From assembly GCF_041053105.1 (NCBI RefSeq), contig NZ_CP163444.1:8278501-8342500 (forward strand): DNA of 64,000 bases, given 5' to 3'. Numbering within the stretch: position 1 is the stretch's first letter; every line of letters begins with the position of its first letter. The position numbers and the translations under genes are program-made. The notes beneath the pieces are model-generated. The model searched no databases and was not told the origin of the DNA. It was given only the letters and a program-made list of their open reading frames with translations. Below, piece by piece: positions 44,024 to 55,138 of this stretch. The DNA is from Streptomyces sp. R44. Its GTDB lineage: Bacteria > Actinomycetota > Actinomycetes > Streptomycetales > Streptomycetaceae.

Positions 44024-45322
44024 TCAGCCCTGGGTCTTCCAGTACGAGACCTGGTCGGCCCTGGACTTGGCGACGTACTGCGCGGCGGTGGTCTTGCCGT
44101 GCCACAGGTCGAGGTAGTTCTGGCTGAATACCTTGGCGGGCCACTCGCCGGCGACGCCGTCGAAGGGCAGGCGGACGCTCGCGCCGCTCAGGGCCTTCTG
44201 TGCGGCCTCGAGACCGGCCGGGGCCGGGATGTCCTCGCGGGGCGTGATGTTGAGCGCGGTCGTCGCCATGCCGGCCATCTGCTCCTTCTGCATGAAGAAG
44301 GCGATGAACTTCTCGGCCGGCTCGGCGTGCTTCGCCTTCTTCGGGATCGAGAAGCCGAACAGCGTCGCGTCCGCGCTCTTCGTCCCGGGCGGCAGGATCG
44401 AGCCGAACTTCCACGTGGCGGGAACCTGCTTGGCCACCTCGGCGGTGACCCAGCTGCCGTTCATGAGGAAGCCGGCCTTGCCGCCGGCCCAGTTGGTCTG
44501 CTGCGCCGGGTACTTGGTCGCGTCGTAGCCGGGGATGAGGTACCCGCCCTTGACGACCTGCTCGACCTGTTGCGCGGCCGTGAGCACCGCCGGGTCGTCC
44601 CAGGTGGCACCGGACTTGTCCGCGGCGAGCTTGTTCACGTCGACGCCGCCCGCGTTCAGCAGGTAGTCGAGGTAGAGGCCGTTGGTCCAGTAGTCCTCGC
44701 CCTCGGAGGCGAAACAGGGCTTCTTCCTGGCCTTGAGGGTGTCGCAGACCTTGATCAGGCCGGCCCAGTCCGTCGGGGCGCTCGGCATGGCCGCGCTGAT
44801 GTCCGGGTCCGCCGCGTTGTAGTAGAGGCCGGTCGTGGCCACCTCGTACGGGATGACGTAGTGGTTCGAGCCGCCCGGGTCCTTCGGCAGCATGTCGAAG
44901 TACTTGGCCGGGATGACCTGCGCGACCGGGACGTTCTCGCCGGGCACCTGCGCGGAGAGGACGGAGGACAGGTCGCGGGCCTGGCCGGCCGAGGCGACGG
45001 CGCCGTAGATCGCGTCATTGGCCTGGTCCCACAGGTCGGGGGCCTGGTTCGCGGCGATCGCCGGTCCGATCTTCTTCGAGACGTCACGGCCGACCCAGTC
45101 GACCTCCACCTTGATCCCCGTCGACTTGGTGAACTCGGCGATCGACGCCTTCAGCACCTGCGCCTGCGGCTCCTCCGCCCGCCACATCGACCAGTAGGTG
45201 AAGCTCTTCGCGTCGCCGCCGCCGTCCGAGTCGCCGCCGCACGCGCTGAGCCCGAAGACGAGGGCGGTGGCGGTGAGGGCTCCCACGGTACGGGTGACCG
45301 TGGGCAGGGTGGATCTACGCAT
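44024..45322 (-). CDS. ABC sugar-binding lipoprotein
   Basis: 432-aa extracellular solute-binding protein (cluster B sugar type). Lipobox LSAC with lipidated Cys28 after a type II signal peptide, followed by a GGDSDGGGD linker. Many aromatic residues (YWSMWRAEEPQ, NQAPDLWDQ, WAGGKAGFLMNGSW) line a sugar pocket. First gene of its operon; promoter with TTGTTT and TACGGT boxes flanks an ACCGGT operator. Confidence 0.93.
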   Translation of the reverse strand: MRRSTLPTVTRTVGALTATALVFGLSACGGDSDGGGDAKSFTYWSMWRAEEPQAQVLKASIAEFTKSTGIKVEVDWVGRDVSKKIGPAIAANQAPDLWDQANDAIYGAVASAGQARDLSSVLSAQVPGENVPVAQVIPAKYFDMLPKDPGGSNHYVIPYEVATTGLYYNAADPDISAAMPSAPTDWAGLIKVCDTLKARKKPCFASEGEDYWTNGLYLDYLLNAGGVDVNKLAADKSGATWDDPAVLTAAQQVEQVVKGGYLIPGYDATKYPAQQTNWAGGKAGFLMNGSWVTAEVAKQVPATWKFGSILPPGTKSADATLFGFSIPKKAKHAEPAEKFIAFFMQKEQMAGMATTALNITPREDIPAPAGLEAAQKALSGASVRLPFDGVAGEWPAKVFSQNYLDLWHGKTTAAQYVAKSRADQVSYWKTQG

Positions 45323-45357
45323 GGAGGTGTCCTCTCGGTGACGCTGAATGGTTGGGA

Positions 45358-45387
45358 ACCGTAGAGGCGAATTGACCGGTAAAACAA
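45358..45387 (-). promoter_or_regulatory. Promoter of the importer operon with operator
   Basis: Minus strand -35 TTGTTT (45382-45387), 18-bp spacer, -10 TACGGT (45358-45363). The spacer holds TTTACCGGTCAA (45372-45383), so a bound LacI-type repressor would cover the promoter core. Confidence 0.6.
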
Positions 45388-45481
45388 GAGGCTTGGCGAG
45401 AATTGGTGATCGATCATGTTTGACTGTGTGCGAGACGCGCTCGTCGGCCGCTCATGCCGTCGAGAAATCGATCAAGAGGCC

Positions 45482-45511
45482 TTGACTGACCTCACGTAAG
45501 GCTCTTACGGT
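45482..45511 (+). promoter_or_regulatory. Promoter of the LacI-family gene
   Basis: TTGACT (45482-45487), 18-bp spacer, TACGGT (45506-45511), the same -10 as the divergent importer promoter. CGTAAG-GCT-CTTACG (45495-45509) forms a dyad over the -10. Confidence 0.6.
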
Positions 45512-45524
45512 CTGGTCACGTTGA

Positions 45525-45536
45525 TGGACCGGTCAA
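45525..45536. promoter_or_regulatory. ACCGGT operator at the regulator's own promoter
   Basis: TGGACCGGTCAA just below the predicted start point and ahead of the ribosome site GAGGG (45540-45544), fitting autorepression. Confidence 0.55.
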
Positions 45537-45550
45537 ATCGAGGGCGCCCC

Positions 45551-46567
45551 ATGGTGACGATGCAGGACGTGGCCGAACGCGCAGGCGTCACGAAGCAGAC
45601 GGTCTCGAACGTCCTCAGCGGGCGCGTGCCCGTGCGTCCCGCGACCGCCGCTCGGGTGCGTGCCGCGATCGACGAACTCGGCTACACGCCCAACCTGGTG
45701 GCGCGGTCCCTGGCCACCGGCAGCACCAAGACGGTCGGTCTTCTCGTGCCCACCGTGGCGGGGGCCTTCTACTCGGAGGTGGTCGAGACCGCCGAGGACG
45801 TCCTGGAGGAACACGGCTACCACCTGCTGCTGTGCACCACCCGCCTCGACGGCGAGCGGGCCCGCAGACACCTCGCCGGCCTCACCAGCCGGTCCGTCGA
45901 CGCCTTGCTGATCGCGGGCGACCGCGACCTCATCGACCATCTGCCGCTCCTCGCCGACGCCCGCTTCCCGGTCGCCCTGTGCGCCTGGGAGACGGACGCA
46001 CCCGTCGACCTCCCCGTGGTCACCATCGACTACGAGCACGCCGGCTTCCTCGCCGGCCGCCATCTGCGCGAGCTCGGCCACGAGCGCGTGGCCGTCCTCG
46101 CCAGCCCGGACCACGCCCCCCGCGTGGCCGGGTTCCGGCGCGCGTTCGCCGTCGACGGCCTGACCGTCCCCGACAGCGCCGTCCACATGGCGGCCGAACC
46201 GAGCGCGGCGGGCGGCTTCGCCGCGGCGAACGCGGCGTTCGCCGCCGACCCCGCGCTGACCGCGATCTTCGCCACCCACGACATCCTCTCGCTGGGTGTC
46301 CTGGAGGCGGCGCGGACCGCGGGACGCTCCGTGCCGGAAGACCTCTCCCTCGTCGGCCACGACGACGACCCCGAGGTGCGCTTCGGACTCGGGCGACCGG
46401 CGCTCACCAGCGTCGCCGTCCCCACCCGCGACATGGCCCGCCAGGCCGTCGAACTGCTGCTGCGCGCCCTCACCAAGTCGGGCACCGTCGTCAACTCGCT
46501 CCAGCTGCTGCGCCCCGAGCTCGTCGTCCGCGACAGCACGTGCCCGCCCCGGCCCGCCCAGGGGTGA
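45551..46567 (+). CDS. LacI-family transcriptional repressor
   Basis: 338-aa sugar-responsive repressor. N-terminal helix-turn-helix [21 protein letters not shown] and hinge [15 protein letters not shown], then a periplasmic-binding-type ligand domain ([40 protein letters not shown]). ATG 45551 is used because GAGGG lies 6 nt upstream; the frame is open to 45521. Divergent from the importer and followed by GH95, probably in one operon. Three ACCGGT-centred operators in the locus are its likely sites. Confidence 0.92.
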   Translation: MVTMQDVAERAGVTKQTVSNVLSGRVPVRPATAARVRAAIDELGYTPNLVARSLATGSTKTVGLLVPTVAGAFYSEVVETAEDVLEEHGYHLLLCTTRLDGERARRHLAGLTSRSVDALLIAGDRDLIDHLPLLADARFPVALCAWETDAPVDLPVVTIDYEHAGFLAGRHLRELGHERVAVLASPDHAPRVAGFRRAFAVDGLTVPDSAVHMAAEPSAAGGFAAANAAFAADPALTAIFATHDILSLGVLEAARTAGRSVPEDLSLVGHDDDPEVRFGLGRPALTSVAVPTRDMARQAVELLLRALTKSGTVVNSLQLLRPELVVRDSTCPPRPAQG

Positions 46568-46617
46568 GCGCGGCGGGGTGCGTGGCGGCTTCCGAAACCC
46601 CCGAAAGGACACCTCCG

Positions 46618-49014
46618 TTGCCGAAGGACCGCCACCCTCCCGCGGACCGCCTCTGGTACCGAACCCCCGCCACCCGCTTCCTGGAAGCCCTGCCCCTCGG
46701 CAACGGGCGGCTCGGCGCACTGCTCCACGGGGCGGGGGAGCAGGGGCGCACGGGAGAGACCGCGCACCTCAACGCCGACACCCTCTGGTCCGGCGGCCCC
46801 GGCCCCCGCGACCGCGCCGGTGCGGCCCAGCACCTGCCGATGCTTCGCACCGCCGTCCTCGCCGACCGCGACCACGGCGCCGCCGAGGCGCTCGCCGAAC
46901 GGATGCAAGGCCCCTACTCGCAGGCGTACCAGCCGCTCGCGACCCTCCATCTGACCTGTGGGGACGACGACCCCGCCGAGGACTACATCCGCGCGCTCGA
47001 CCTGGAGACCGCCGTCCACCGGGTCTCGTACCGTACGGGCGGCGCCGACATGCTCCGCGAATCCTTCGTGTCGGCGCCCGCCGGTGTGTTCGTCACCCGC
47101 ATCACCGCGAGCGACGGCGGACGCGTCGGCCTCACCGCACACCTCGACACCCCCCACCCGGAGGCCCGCCACTCCGGCGACGGAACCGGGGCGGTGGTGT
47201 CGGGGCGGGCACCCGCGCACCTCTCCTTCGGCGCGGCCGACCCCGCGCGCTACGCCGCCGACGAGGGCATGGGCTTCGCGGCCGGACTCCGCGTGATCGC
47301 CACGGGCGGCCGCGTCACCTGGACCGACGGCACGGTGCGGGTCGACGGGGCGGACGAGGTGCTCCTCCTGGTGGCGGCCGAGACCGGCTACCGAGGGCCC
47401 ACCACACCGCCGGCCGGCCCCGACGACGGGCCCGTCGCCGACGTACGACGCCTCCTCGACGCCGCCGCCGGCCTCCCGTACGAGAAGCTGCTCGCCGCAC
47501 ACGTCGCCGACCACCAGCGGCTCTACCGGCGGGCCGCACTGCACCTGAGCACGGAGGCGCCGGAGCTCCCCACCGACGAGCGGCTCACGGCCGGCCAGGA
47601 CGATCCGGGGCTCGCGGCCCTCCTCTTCGCGTACGGCCGTTATCTCCTGATCGCCTCCTCGCGTCCCGGCACCCAGCCCGCCAACCTCCAGGGCATCTGG
47701 AACACCGAGGTCGCCCCGCCCTGGAACGCCAACTGGACGACGAACATCAACCTGCAGATGAACTACTGGCACGCCGAGACCACCGGCCTCGCCGAGTGCC
47801 ACGAACCGCTCCTCGACCTGATCGCCGACCTCGCCGAACCCGGCGCGCACACGGCCGTCACGTACTACGGAGCCGGCGGCTGGACCGTCCACCACAACCT
47901 CGACCTCTGGCGGGGTACCCATCCGGTGTCCGGATCGCAGTCGTGGGCGAACTGGCCCATGGCGGGCGCATGGCTCTGCGCGCACCTGTGGGAGCGTCAC
48001 CTCTTCGACGGGGACCGCGCGTTCCTGAGGGAGCGGGCGTATCCGCTGATGCGGGGCGCGGCGGAGTTTCTGCTCGACCTCCTGACCGAGGACGGCGAGG
48101 GAGCCCTCGTGACCTGCCCGTCCACCTCGCCCGAACACCACTTCCGCCTCCCCGGCGGAGGCCTGGCCGCCGTGTCGGCCGGCGCCACCATGGACCACTG
48201 GCTCGCCGCGGAACTCCTCACCCGCACCGCCGAGGCGGCCCGCCTCCTGGAGGTGGACCAGGACTTCGCGGACACCCTCGACGCGGCCCGGGCCCGCCTG
48301 CGCCCGCCCCGCACCGACGAGGAGGGACGCCTGCTCGAATGGTGGGAGGACCTGCCGGAGGAGGATCCCGGTCACCGGCACCTGTCCCACCTCTACGGCC
48401 TCTACCCGGGCGACGCCGTCGACCCGCTCACCGCCCCCGCCCTCGTCGAACCGGCACGGCGCGCCCTCGCACGCCGCCTTGAGCACGGCGGCGGCAGCAC
48501 GGGCTGGAGCCGTGCCTGGGTGGGCGCGCTGGCGGCCCGCCTGGGAGACGCGGAACTCGCTCACGAGAGCGTGCGGATCCTCCTCGCGGAGTACACCGCT
48601 CCCAACCTCTTCGGCCTGCACCCGCCGGACCTCTTCCAGATCGACGGGAACTTCGGAATCACCGCCGTGATCGGCGAGATGCTGCTGCAGAGCCACAACG
48701 GCGTGCTGCGCCTGCTGCCGGCGCTTCCGGACGCCTGGCCCACCGGCTCGGCGACGGGTCTGCGCGCGCGGGGCGGCACGGGCGTCGATCTCCACTGGGC
48801 CGGGGGAGTCCTGACGGAGGCCGTTCTGGGCGTGGCCCGAAGCGGCACCCTCACGATCCAGCTCCCGGTCGGCACCCCGCCGCACCTCACGGTCACCGAC
48901 ACGGACGGTGCCCCTGCCGAGGCCGACGTCGACCTCGGCAGGACCGGCTTCGGGCCGCGTGTGTGCGTCGAGGCCCGTGCGGGCGCGGCTTACCGGTTGT
49001 CCGTCACCGGCTGA
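46618..49014 (+). CDS. GH95-family alpha-L-fucosidase/galactosidase, intracellular
   Basis: 798-aa enzyme without signal peptide. N-terminal beta domain ([31 protein letters not shown]) and an (alpha/alpha)6 barrel. GH95 landmarks: [10 protein letters not shown] with the two catalytic-site Asn, Glu in PSTSPEHHF, and [16 protein letters not shown] with the conserved Asp. TTG 46618 gives the expected length; GTG 46582 is an alternative. Probably removes terminal L-fucose or L-galactose from imported oligosaccharide. 51 bp after LacI; its 3' end overlaps the convergent GH2 gene by 11 bp. Confidence 0.88.
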   Translation: MPKDRHPPADRLWYRTPATRFLEALPLGNGRLGALLHGAGEQGRTGETAHLNADTLWSGGPGPRDRAGAAQHLPMLRTAVLADRDHGAAEALAERMQGPYSQAYQPLATLHLTCGDDDPAEDYIRALDLETAVHRVSYRTGGADMLRESFVSAPAGVFVTRITASDGGRVGLTAHLDTPHPEARHSGDGTGAVVSGRAPAHLSFGAADPARYAADEGMGFAAGLRVIATGGRVTWTDGTVRVDGADEVLLLVAAETGYRGPTTPPAGPDDGPVADVRRLLDAAAGLPYEKLLAAHVADHQRLYRRAALHLSTEAPELPTDERLTAGQDDPGLAALLFAYGRYLLIASSRPGTQPANLQGIWNTEVAPPWNANWTTNINLQMNYWHAETTGLAECHEPLLDLIADLAEPGAHTAVTYYGAGGWTVHHNLDLWRGTHPVSGSQSWANWPMAGAWLCAHLWERHLFDGDRAFLRERAYPLMRGAAEFLLDLLTEDGEGALVTCPSTSPEHHFRLPGGGLAAVSAGATMDHWLAAELLTRTAEAARLLEVDQDFADTLDAARARLRPPRTDEEGRLLEWWEDLPEEDPGHRHLSHLYGLYPGDAVDPLTAPALVEPARRALARRLEHGGGSTGWSRAWVGALAARLGDAELAHESVRILLAEYTAPNLFGLHPPDLFQIDGNFGITAVIGEMLLQSHNGVLRLLPALPDAWPTGSATGLRARGGTGVDLHWAGGVLTEAVLGVARSGTLTIQLPVGTPPHLTVTDTDGAPAEADVDLGRTGFGPRVCVEARAGAAYRLSVTG

Positions 49015-52000
49015 GGCCGCCTGCGTCCTGCACGGGTGTGCCGTAGAGGACCACCTCGGCGACACCGGCGACGGTCTGCGCGCCTCCACCGGCCACCTGG
49101 GTGATGACGAAGCGGACCTGACGCACGTCCGTCGCCGTGAACACCTCGGGAAGGATGTACTGGCCCGCTCGCGTCAGACCGGAGTGCGCCGTGTTCCAGG
49201 TCGTCCCGTCGGGGGAGGTCCGGAGGTCGTACGTGTACCAGCTGCTGTCCTTGCCCCAGTGGACGCGGACTCCGGCGAGGTCGTGCGGGTCGGTCAGCTC
49301 CACGGTCAGCGTCTGGGGGACGGTCGGGCCGGAGGCGCTCCAGCCGGTGCCGAAGGTGATGTCCCCGTCGAAGGCCTTCTCCGGTTCGAAGCCGGTGGCG
49401 TGGCTGGACGCGGTGACGGTCTTGATCCGGTCGCGGGCGATCTTCGGGCCGGGGTCGGCCGGGGGGACGCCGCCGCTGCCGCCGGGCGGCACCGCGCGGA
49501 ACTCGCGGAGGGCCGGCCACCAGTCGCCGGCGGACAGGATGTCCACGCGCACGTGACGCGTGGTGAGCGCCACCTGGTGGGTGACGGCGGCGACCATCGC
49601 GGTGTTGTCCGCCGCGTCGACCGCGGTGGTCCAGGTGGTGGCGTCGTCGGAGATCAGGACGCGGTAGCGGTAGCTGGTCCGGTCGGTCTCCCACACGATC
49701 TGGAACTGCTCGATCTCGGCCGGAGCCCCGAGGTCGACCTGCCACCAGGCGGGGTCGGGGCCGTCGCCGACCCACTTGGTGCCGCCCTCGTCGTCCACGG
49801 CGTTGGCGGGCCCGTTCCCGTACTCCGAGGTGGAGGCCGTGGCCGGCTTGAACAGGGCCAGGTTCTGCGCGCCCTGGCCCTCCAGGGTGGAGATGTCCTG
49901 CCACACGGGGTGGGTGCCGTCGGTGACGTGCGTACCCGTGTAGGGCGCGGTCTGTACGGTGCACCGGCCGCTCTGCAGCCCGTCCGCGGTCGCGGTGAGG
50001 GTGACGGGGCCGTCGACGGTGCCGGCGGCGATCAGGGCGTAGCCGATGCCGCCCTGGACCCTCTGCTTCTGTGCCGAGATCCTCGGGATGCCGTGGCCCA
50101 CCAGGGAGCCGGCTCCCGTCACGTCGAGGGTGACGACGGCCGCGGAGTCGGGGACCAGGGTGCCGTCGGCGTCGACGACCTTGACGAAGACGGGGATCAG
50201 GTCCGAGCCGTCGGCGACGGGCCGGATGCGGTCGAGCCGCTCCGCGTACCCGCTCAGGACGTCGGCCTCCTGGGCCGACAGGGCGCGGCCGCGTGCCTGG
50301 CCGATGCGGTCGACGAGGGCCGGTCCGCCCGTGTTCCTCGCGAGGAGTTCCCGGGCCGCCTCCTTCCCCGCCTCGGAGCTGTCCCCGAGCGACGCCGCCA
50401 CCAGCGAGGTCAGCACACCCAGGCCGCCGGCGTCGTCGGCGACGAGTTCCAGGTGGTGGGCGGCACCGGGGGTCCTGGCGACGTGGGTCGCGGCGAGCGT
50501 GTCGCCCAGGTAGCCCTCCGCCCGGAGTTCCCCGGCGGCGAACGCGGGCAGGGTGAAGGTGTAGTACGGGCTGCCGCCCTTGGCCGCGATGTGCGGCGCC
50601 GTGCCCGCGTTCTGGGCGCGGGTCTTCTCCCCGACGAGCGTGCCGTTCTGGTACAGGCGGACGCGGTCCGTGTTGCTGAAGACCATGACGTCGAGACTGG
50701 ACGTGGCCGTGTAGGCGCTGGCGACGAAGACCATCGGGCCGCCGTGGTGCGGATTGCCTGCCGACTGCATGGACGCGAGCCAGTGGTAGCAGTACTTGGG
50801 GTGGCGGTCGATGTCGACGGCGCCGGACTTCTGGTACGGGTCGTTGGTGCCGTAGTCCTCGAAGACCCACAGGAAGTACCCGCCGATCCGGGGGTGGGCG
50901 TCCAGGCCGCCCCAGTCCCAGTAGCCGGTGCCCTCCAGGTAGCGCTGGCGGGTGACGACCTGGCCGACGAGTGCGGCCTCGCCCTCGTCCCGGTCGCACC
51001 GGGACGGGTTCTCCCAGTCGCCCCACTCGCGGGTGAGGAACGGCACGGAGGGTGCGGGATCCGAGCCGTCCGTGTTGACGACCTTGTAGTTGACCCCGTA
51101 CTCGCCGCCCCACGTGCCGTAGTCCGCCGAGGTGAACATCTGGTCGCCCGGCATCTCCGCGTGGGCGACGGCGTTGGCCTCCTTCGCCCACCATTGCGGG
51201 TAGTGGGTCTCGTTGAGCGAGGTCTCCCACAGGATGACGGAGGGCCGGTTGCGGTCACGCCGGATCATCGTGGCGATGTCGCGGTACGTGCGGCTGACGA
51301 AGGTCTGGTCGCCGTTCCAGTACTGCCAGCCCGGCTGGCAGGCCACGACGAGGAGGCCCAGCTCGTCGCAGGCGTCGAGGAAGGCCGGATCGTGCGGGTA
51401 GTGCGCCGCCCGTACCGCGTTGAATCCGCCGAGCTTGAGCCGCAGCGCCTCGCGGTACTTCATCGACGGCGGGGCCGCGTCGCCCACGTAGGCGTAGTTC
51501 TGGTGGACGTTGGCGCCGCGGAGGTAGATCCGGTCTCCGTTGAGGTAGAAGCCGTCCGCCCGGTAGTCGATCCGCCGTATGCCGGTGCGCGTGGTCACGG
51601 TGTCGACCAGTCGGTTGTCGACGAAGACCTGGCTGACCAGGCTGTACAGGGAGGGGGAGTCGGGGTGCCACAGCTTCGGCCGGGGCACGCTCAGCGTCTG
51701 CGCGTAGGTGGTGCTGCCGCCTCCCGGGACGGAGACGGTGTCCGAGGTCCGGGCGACCGCCATGCCCTGGGCGTCGTGGAGGACCGTGGTCAGCGTTGTC
51801 CGCACGGTGACCGCCGTCCGGTTCACCACGTGGGTCCTGACCTTGGCCGTCGCCCGCGTCGGGGTCGCCCTCGGGTACGTCACGGACACCCCGCCCCCGG
51901 CGACCAGGTCCTCCTGGAGGGCGTCGGAGATGTGGACCGGTTCCGTGACGCGGAGCGTGACGCCCCGGTAGATGCCGCCGTACGTGAGGAAGCCCAGTTC

Positions 52001-52561
52001 GTTCCGCGGCTTGCCGGGAGGGGTGAGCGGGTCGTCCAGGTTGGACACGCGGACCGCGAGGACGTTGTCGCGGTCGAAGAGGACCTTGCCGGTGATGTCG
52101 ACGACGAAGCCCATGGTCCCGCCGGAGTGCTCGGTGAGCTTCTCCCCGTTCAGATAGACGGCACAGTCGGTCTGGACTCCGTCGAAGACCACGGAGTGCC
52201 GCCGCCCCTGGTCCTGCGGGTCGACCCGGAAGTACCGCCGGTACCAGCCGATTCCGGCGTACACGTCGTACGCGGAGGGCCGCTTCTTCTCCAGCCGCAT
52301 CGTGTGCGGCAGCGAGACCGCGGCCCACTCCGAGTCGTCGAACCCCGGGTGCTGGGCTCCGGCGGCGTCGTCGCGCCAGAACGCCCAGCCCGTGTTGAGG
52401 TTCAGCACACGGCGCCCGCCCGTGGCGGTGGCCGCCGCGGGCAGCGACGGGCCGGCCGGCGTCGCGGCGGCCTGCCCGGCGGGCACCAGGGCGGCCCCCG
52501 CACCGGCCAGTCCCGCGGCGAGGACGCCCCGCCGCCTCATGCCACTGCTGTTTCCGATCAC
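49004..52561 (-). CDS. Secreted GH2 beta-galactosidase with F5/8C (CBM32) domains
   Basis: 1185-aa exported enzyme. Twin-arginine-like signal ([15 protein letters not shown]) at residues 8-30; jelly-roll, Ig-like and TIM-barrel modules of GH2; acid/base Glu451 (SLNETHYP) and nucleophile Glu512 (LTREWGDWE). After a DUF4982/Ig-type region come two discoidin-like domains (about 880-1010 and 1040-1175: [40 protein letters not shown]). Likely trims beta-galactose from a polymer outside the cell. GTG 52561 has AGGAG about 9 nt upstream. Preceded by a terminator, so separately transcribed from GH59. Confidence 0.88.
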   Translation of the reverse strand: MIGNSSGMRRRGVLAAGLAGAGAALVPAGQAAATPAGPSLPAAATATGGRRVLNLNTGWAFWRDDAAGAQHPGFDDSEWAAVSLPHTMRLEKKRPSAYDVYAGIGWYRRYFRVDPQDQGRRHSVVFDGVQTDCAVYLNGEKLTEHSGGTMGFVVDITGKVLFDRDNVLAVRVSNLDDPLTPPGKPRNELGFLTYGGIYRGVTLRVTEPVHISDALQEDLVAGGGVSVTYPRATPTRATAKVRTHVVNRTAVTVRTTLTTVLHDAQGMAVARTSDTVSVPGGGSTTYAQTLSVPRPKLWHPDSPSLYSLVSQVFVDNRLVDTVTTRTGIRRIDYRADGFYLNGDRIYLRGANVHQNYAYVGDAAPPSMKYREALRLKLGGFNAVRAAHYPHDPAFLDACDELGLLVVACQPGWQYWNGDQTFVSRTYRDIATMIRRDRNRPSVILWETSLNETHYPQWWAKEANAVAHAEMPGDQMFTSADYGTWGGEYGVNYKVVNTDGSDPAPSVPFLTREWGDWENPSRCDRDEGEAALVGQVVTRQRYLEGTGYWDWGGLDAHPRIGGYFLWVFEDYGTNDPYQKSGAVDIDRHPKYCYHWLASMQSAGNPHHGGPMVFVASAYTATSSLDVMVFSNTDRVRLYQNGTLVGEKTRAQNAGTAPHIAAKGGSPYYTFTLPAFAAGELRAEGYLGDTLAATHVARTPGAAHHLELVADDAGGLGVLTSLVAASLGDSSEAGKEAARELLARNTGGPALVDRIGQARGRALSAQEADVLSGYAERLDRIRPVADGSDLIPVFVKVVDADGTLVPDSAAVVTLDVTGAGSLVGHGIPRISAQKQRVQGGIGYALIAAGTVDGPVTLTATADGLQSGRCTVQTAPYTGTHVTDGTHPVWQDISTLEGQGAQNLALFKPATASTSEYGNGPANAVDDEGGTKWVGDGPDPAWWQVDLGAPAEIEQFQIVWETDRTSYRYRVLISDDATTWTTAVDAADNTAMVAAVTHQVALTTRHVRVDILSAGDWWPALREFRAVPPGGSGGVPPADPGPKIARDRIKTVTASSHATGFEPEKAFDGDITFGTGWSASGPTVPQTLTVELTDPHDLAGVRVHWGKDSSWYTYDLRTSPDGTTWNTAHSGLTRAGQYILPEVFTATDVRQVRFVITQVAGGGAQTVAGVAEVVLYGTPVQDAGGLSR

Positions 52562-52604
52562 GTTCCTGTGCTCCTCTGCTGGTGTGCTGCCGTCCGATGA
52601 CGCA

Positions 52605-52640
52605 GGGCGGGGCAGGACCGTTGTCGGACCTGCCCCGCCC
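52605..52640 (-). terminator. Terminator between GH59 and GH2
   Basis: 12-bp perfect stem GGGCGGGGCAGG (52605-52616) with CCTGCCCCGCCC (52629-52640), loop extended by CCG/CGG pairing; 18 bp after the GH59 stop. Confidence 0.75.
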
Positions 52641-52657
52641 CAGGGGGACGCGGATGG

Positions 52658-55138
52658 TCAGGAGACCTTGACCAGCCGCCACTGCTGGTTGGTGCCGCCG
52701 GTGGTGACGTACTGGTCGACGGAGGCGCCGCTGGACGTCGACGCCCCGCGCACGTCGAGCGCGTAGCCGGTGGCGCGGGACTCGATGGTGTACGTGCCGT
52801 TGTTCGCGGGGGCGATCACCCACTGCTGCTCGGGGCCGCCGCTCGCGGACCAGATGCCCAGCTGCGTGCCGGGCCAGGTGGTGGCCTGGGGGACGGCCAG
52901 CGGCTTGAGGCTCCCGGCGCCGGTGACCGTGTAGTAGCCGTCGTCGTTGCGGACGAGGGTCCACTGCTGGTTGGTGCCGCCGTTGTCGGGCCACTGGACG
53001 ACGGGGGTGCCGTCGGCGGTCTGGCCGCCCGAGGCGTCGAGGAGCTGGCCGCTGTGGGCGTTGACGATCTTGTACGTGCCGGAGAACCCGGGCGTGCTGC
53101 CCGGGGTGACGCGGAAGTTCGCGAACTGGACCGGGTAGTAGCCGGCGGTGCCCAGGCCGACCTGCCCGCCGCCGAAGCTGCCGTCGGTGATCGTGGCCTG
53201 CGCCTGTCCGTCGATGGCGACGGTGATCGAGTCGCCCTGGAAGGTCAGGGCGAGGTTGTGCCAGGTCCCGGTGCCGGGCGCGGGCACGGTTCCCTCGGCG
53301 AGCGGCGGGGCCGTGGTGTCCCAGTCGCCCCAGGGGCGGCCGGACTTGAGGAGCTTCCAGCTGCCGGTGTCGCTCAGGCGCAGGTGGTAGGCGTTGAGAC
53401 CGTTGTTGTTCTTGTCCTGCGTGCCGACCCGACCGAGGAGCTCGGCCGCGCTGCCGCCCTGCTCCAGGAGCACGTCCGCGCTGACCGTGTAGTCGCTCCA
53501 GCTCAGCTCACCCATGACGGTGTACGGCTGGTTGGCCTTCTCGTCGGTCCACTGGATCGGCGACACGTGCGACATCTGCCGCAGGCAGGAACCGGTGCGG
53601 CCGCCGCCGCAGGGCGCCGACTCGAAGGCACCGTTCATCGTGGAGAAGTACGTGGCCTCCCGGCCCTTGGCGTAGCCGGCGAAGGAGTCCGCGTACGGCA
53701 GGGCGAGCTGCGACCGCTGCGGCGGCGTCGTGACGCCCGCGCCCTGACCGGTGGTGGTGGTCACCGTGTAGACGCGGCCCGGGGCCAGCGTGAGGCTGTA
53801 CGTGCCCCCGCTCGCGGTCAGGTCGGCGCCGCGCACCATGCGCGGGGTGGCGCCGCCGTTCTGGGAGAGATCGGTCGACCACACGTGCAGGGCGCCGCCG
53901 GGCAGACCGCCGGTGACCTTCAGGTTGACCGTCTGCGGGGCGGTGGCGTCCATCGTCTCGAAGACGGTGCTCCAGGCGGACTTGTCGGGCGCCGCGTAAC
54001 TGACGTAGCTGCCCTCGGTGCCGTTGCGCGCGCCGAGGTAGCCGGTGGCGCCGTCCACGTACTTCCAGCCGGGAGAGGTGAACTGGGTGGTCTGGGCGAT
54101 GGACCAGGTGGTGCGGCCGACGCTGTAGTTGCCGGACCACGGCTGGTTGGCGGTGATCAGGCCGGTGTCGTGGAAGCCGAGGTTCTGGTAGAGCGAGGCG
54201 ACGAGCGGCCAGTTGATGTAGGCCGTCATCTTCGCGTCGATGTAGCCGCGGTTGATGGCGCGGGCGACGGGGGCGGCGCCGACCTCGGCGCCCTCCGAGC
54301 CGTTCTCGCTGGCCCAGATCGGCTTGCCGAGGCTCTGGGCGTCGGTGGAGGAGTCGCAGTGGGTCATCGCGGACATGTAGCCGCAGTTGTAGTGGGAGCT
54401 GGCGACGTCCACCGCGTCGTACAGGGCGGGGTCGTTCTTCATGGCCGTGGCGATCGGCCAGCCCCAGGACTCACCGCCGATGATCTTGGTGGAGGCGTGG
54501 CCCCGGGTGCGGAGCGCGGACTTGAGGGACTTGTACCAGGAGGCGTCGAAGTCGCGCTCGTTCCAGCCGCCCATGTAGTCGACGGTCAGACCGTGCTGCC
54601 TGGCGCAGCCGAGCCAGGTGATCAGGTAGTCGATCATGTCCTGGGAGTAGAAATCATGGTTGCCGATCCAGCCCGGCGCGCCCCAGGACAGGGCGGCGAG
54701 CTTGATGTTCGGGTTGCGGGCCTTGGCCTGCTCCATCAGCCACCACTCGTAGCCGGCGTCGCAGTCGACGACGCCCCTGCTGTGCTCGATGCTGGCTTCG
54801 GCGCCGTCGGTGGAGTTGGTGTCGCCGCCGACCTCGACCTTGAGGATCTGCAGGCTCGCTCCGTGACCGGGCTTGAAGAGGTAGTCGAGGATCTCGTCGC
54901 GCTGGGCGGCGGGGTAGTCGCGCAGCAGGCGGGTGTTGCCCCCGCCGCCGCTGATCGCCCCGACGCCGTCGAAGGTCCGCCCGGCGCTGGTGCCGTCCAC
55001 GGTGATCGTCGATCTGGGGGAGGCGGCGCGCGCCTGGGTGGATGCCTGACCGTGGACGGCGCCGATGGTCAGGAGCGCGGCGGCGACGGTGGCCATGCGC
55101 CTGATGAGTCGGCCGTGCGTTCTGGGAGTTGTGCGCAA
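52658..55138 (-). CDS. Secreted GH59 beta-galactosidase (galactocerebrosidase family) with RICIN domain
   Basis: 826-aa exported enzyme. TTG 55138 is chosen because AAGGGA sits 7 nt upstream and a signal peptide (RRMATVAAALLTIGAVHG) follows; the frame runs upstream without signals. The catalytic barrel reads FDGVGAISGGGGNTRLL, LFKPGHGASLQILKVEVGGD and YEWWLMEQAKARNPNIKL, closely following the GH59 pattern known from human GALC. Acid/base Glu194 (GWNERD) and nucleophile Glu278 (WASENGSEG). Next a lectin-like jelly roll (about 480-640) and a C-terminal RICIN trefoil (QQWTLVRNDDGYYTV, QQWVIAPANNGTYTI). GH59 is uncommon in bacteria; here it probably cuts galactan. Confidence 0.87.
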   Translation of the reverse strand: MRTTPRTHGRLIRRMATVAAALLTIGAVHGQASTQARAASPRSTITVDGTSAGRTFDGVGAISGGGGNTRLLRDYPAAQRDEILDYLFKPGHGASLQILKVEVGGDTNSTDGAEASIEHSRGVVDCDAGYEWWLMEQAKARNPNIKLAALSWGAPGWIGNHDFYSQDMIDYLITWLGCARQHGLTVDYMGGWNERDFDASWYKSLKSALRTRGHASTKIIGGESWGWPIATAMKNDPALYDAVDVASSHYNCGYMSAMTHCDSSTDAQSLGKPIWASENGSEGAEVGAAPVARAINRGYIDAKMTAYINWPLVASLYQNLGFHDTGLITANQPWSGNYSVGRTTWSIAQTTQFTSPGWKYVDGATGYLGARNGTEGSYVSYAAPDKSAWSTVFETMDATAPQTVNLKVTGGLPGGALHVWSTDLSQNGGATPRMVRGADLTASGGTYSLTLAPGRVYTVTTTTGQGAGVTTPPQRSQLALPYADSFAGYAKGREATYFSTMNGAFESAPCGGGRTGSCLRQMSHVSPIQWTDEKANQPYTVMGELSWSDYTVSADVLLEQGGSAAELLGRVGTQDKNNNGLNAYHLRLSDTGSWKLLKSGRPWGDWDTTAPPLAEGTVPAPGTGTWHNLALTFQGDSITVAIDGQAQATITDGSFGGGQVGLGTAGYYPVQFANFRVTPGSTPGFSGTYKIVNAHSGQLLDASGGQTADGTPVVQWPDNGGTNQQWTLVRNDDGYYTVTGAGSLKPLAVPQATTWPGTQLGIWSASGGPEQQWVIAPANNGTYTIESRATGYALDVRGASTSSGASVDQYVTTGGTNQQWRLVKVS

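Noticed and set aside
45832..49014. 1060-aa start for GH95
   Set aside because: The upstream segment is an Arg/Pro-rich shadow inside the LacI gene.
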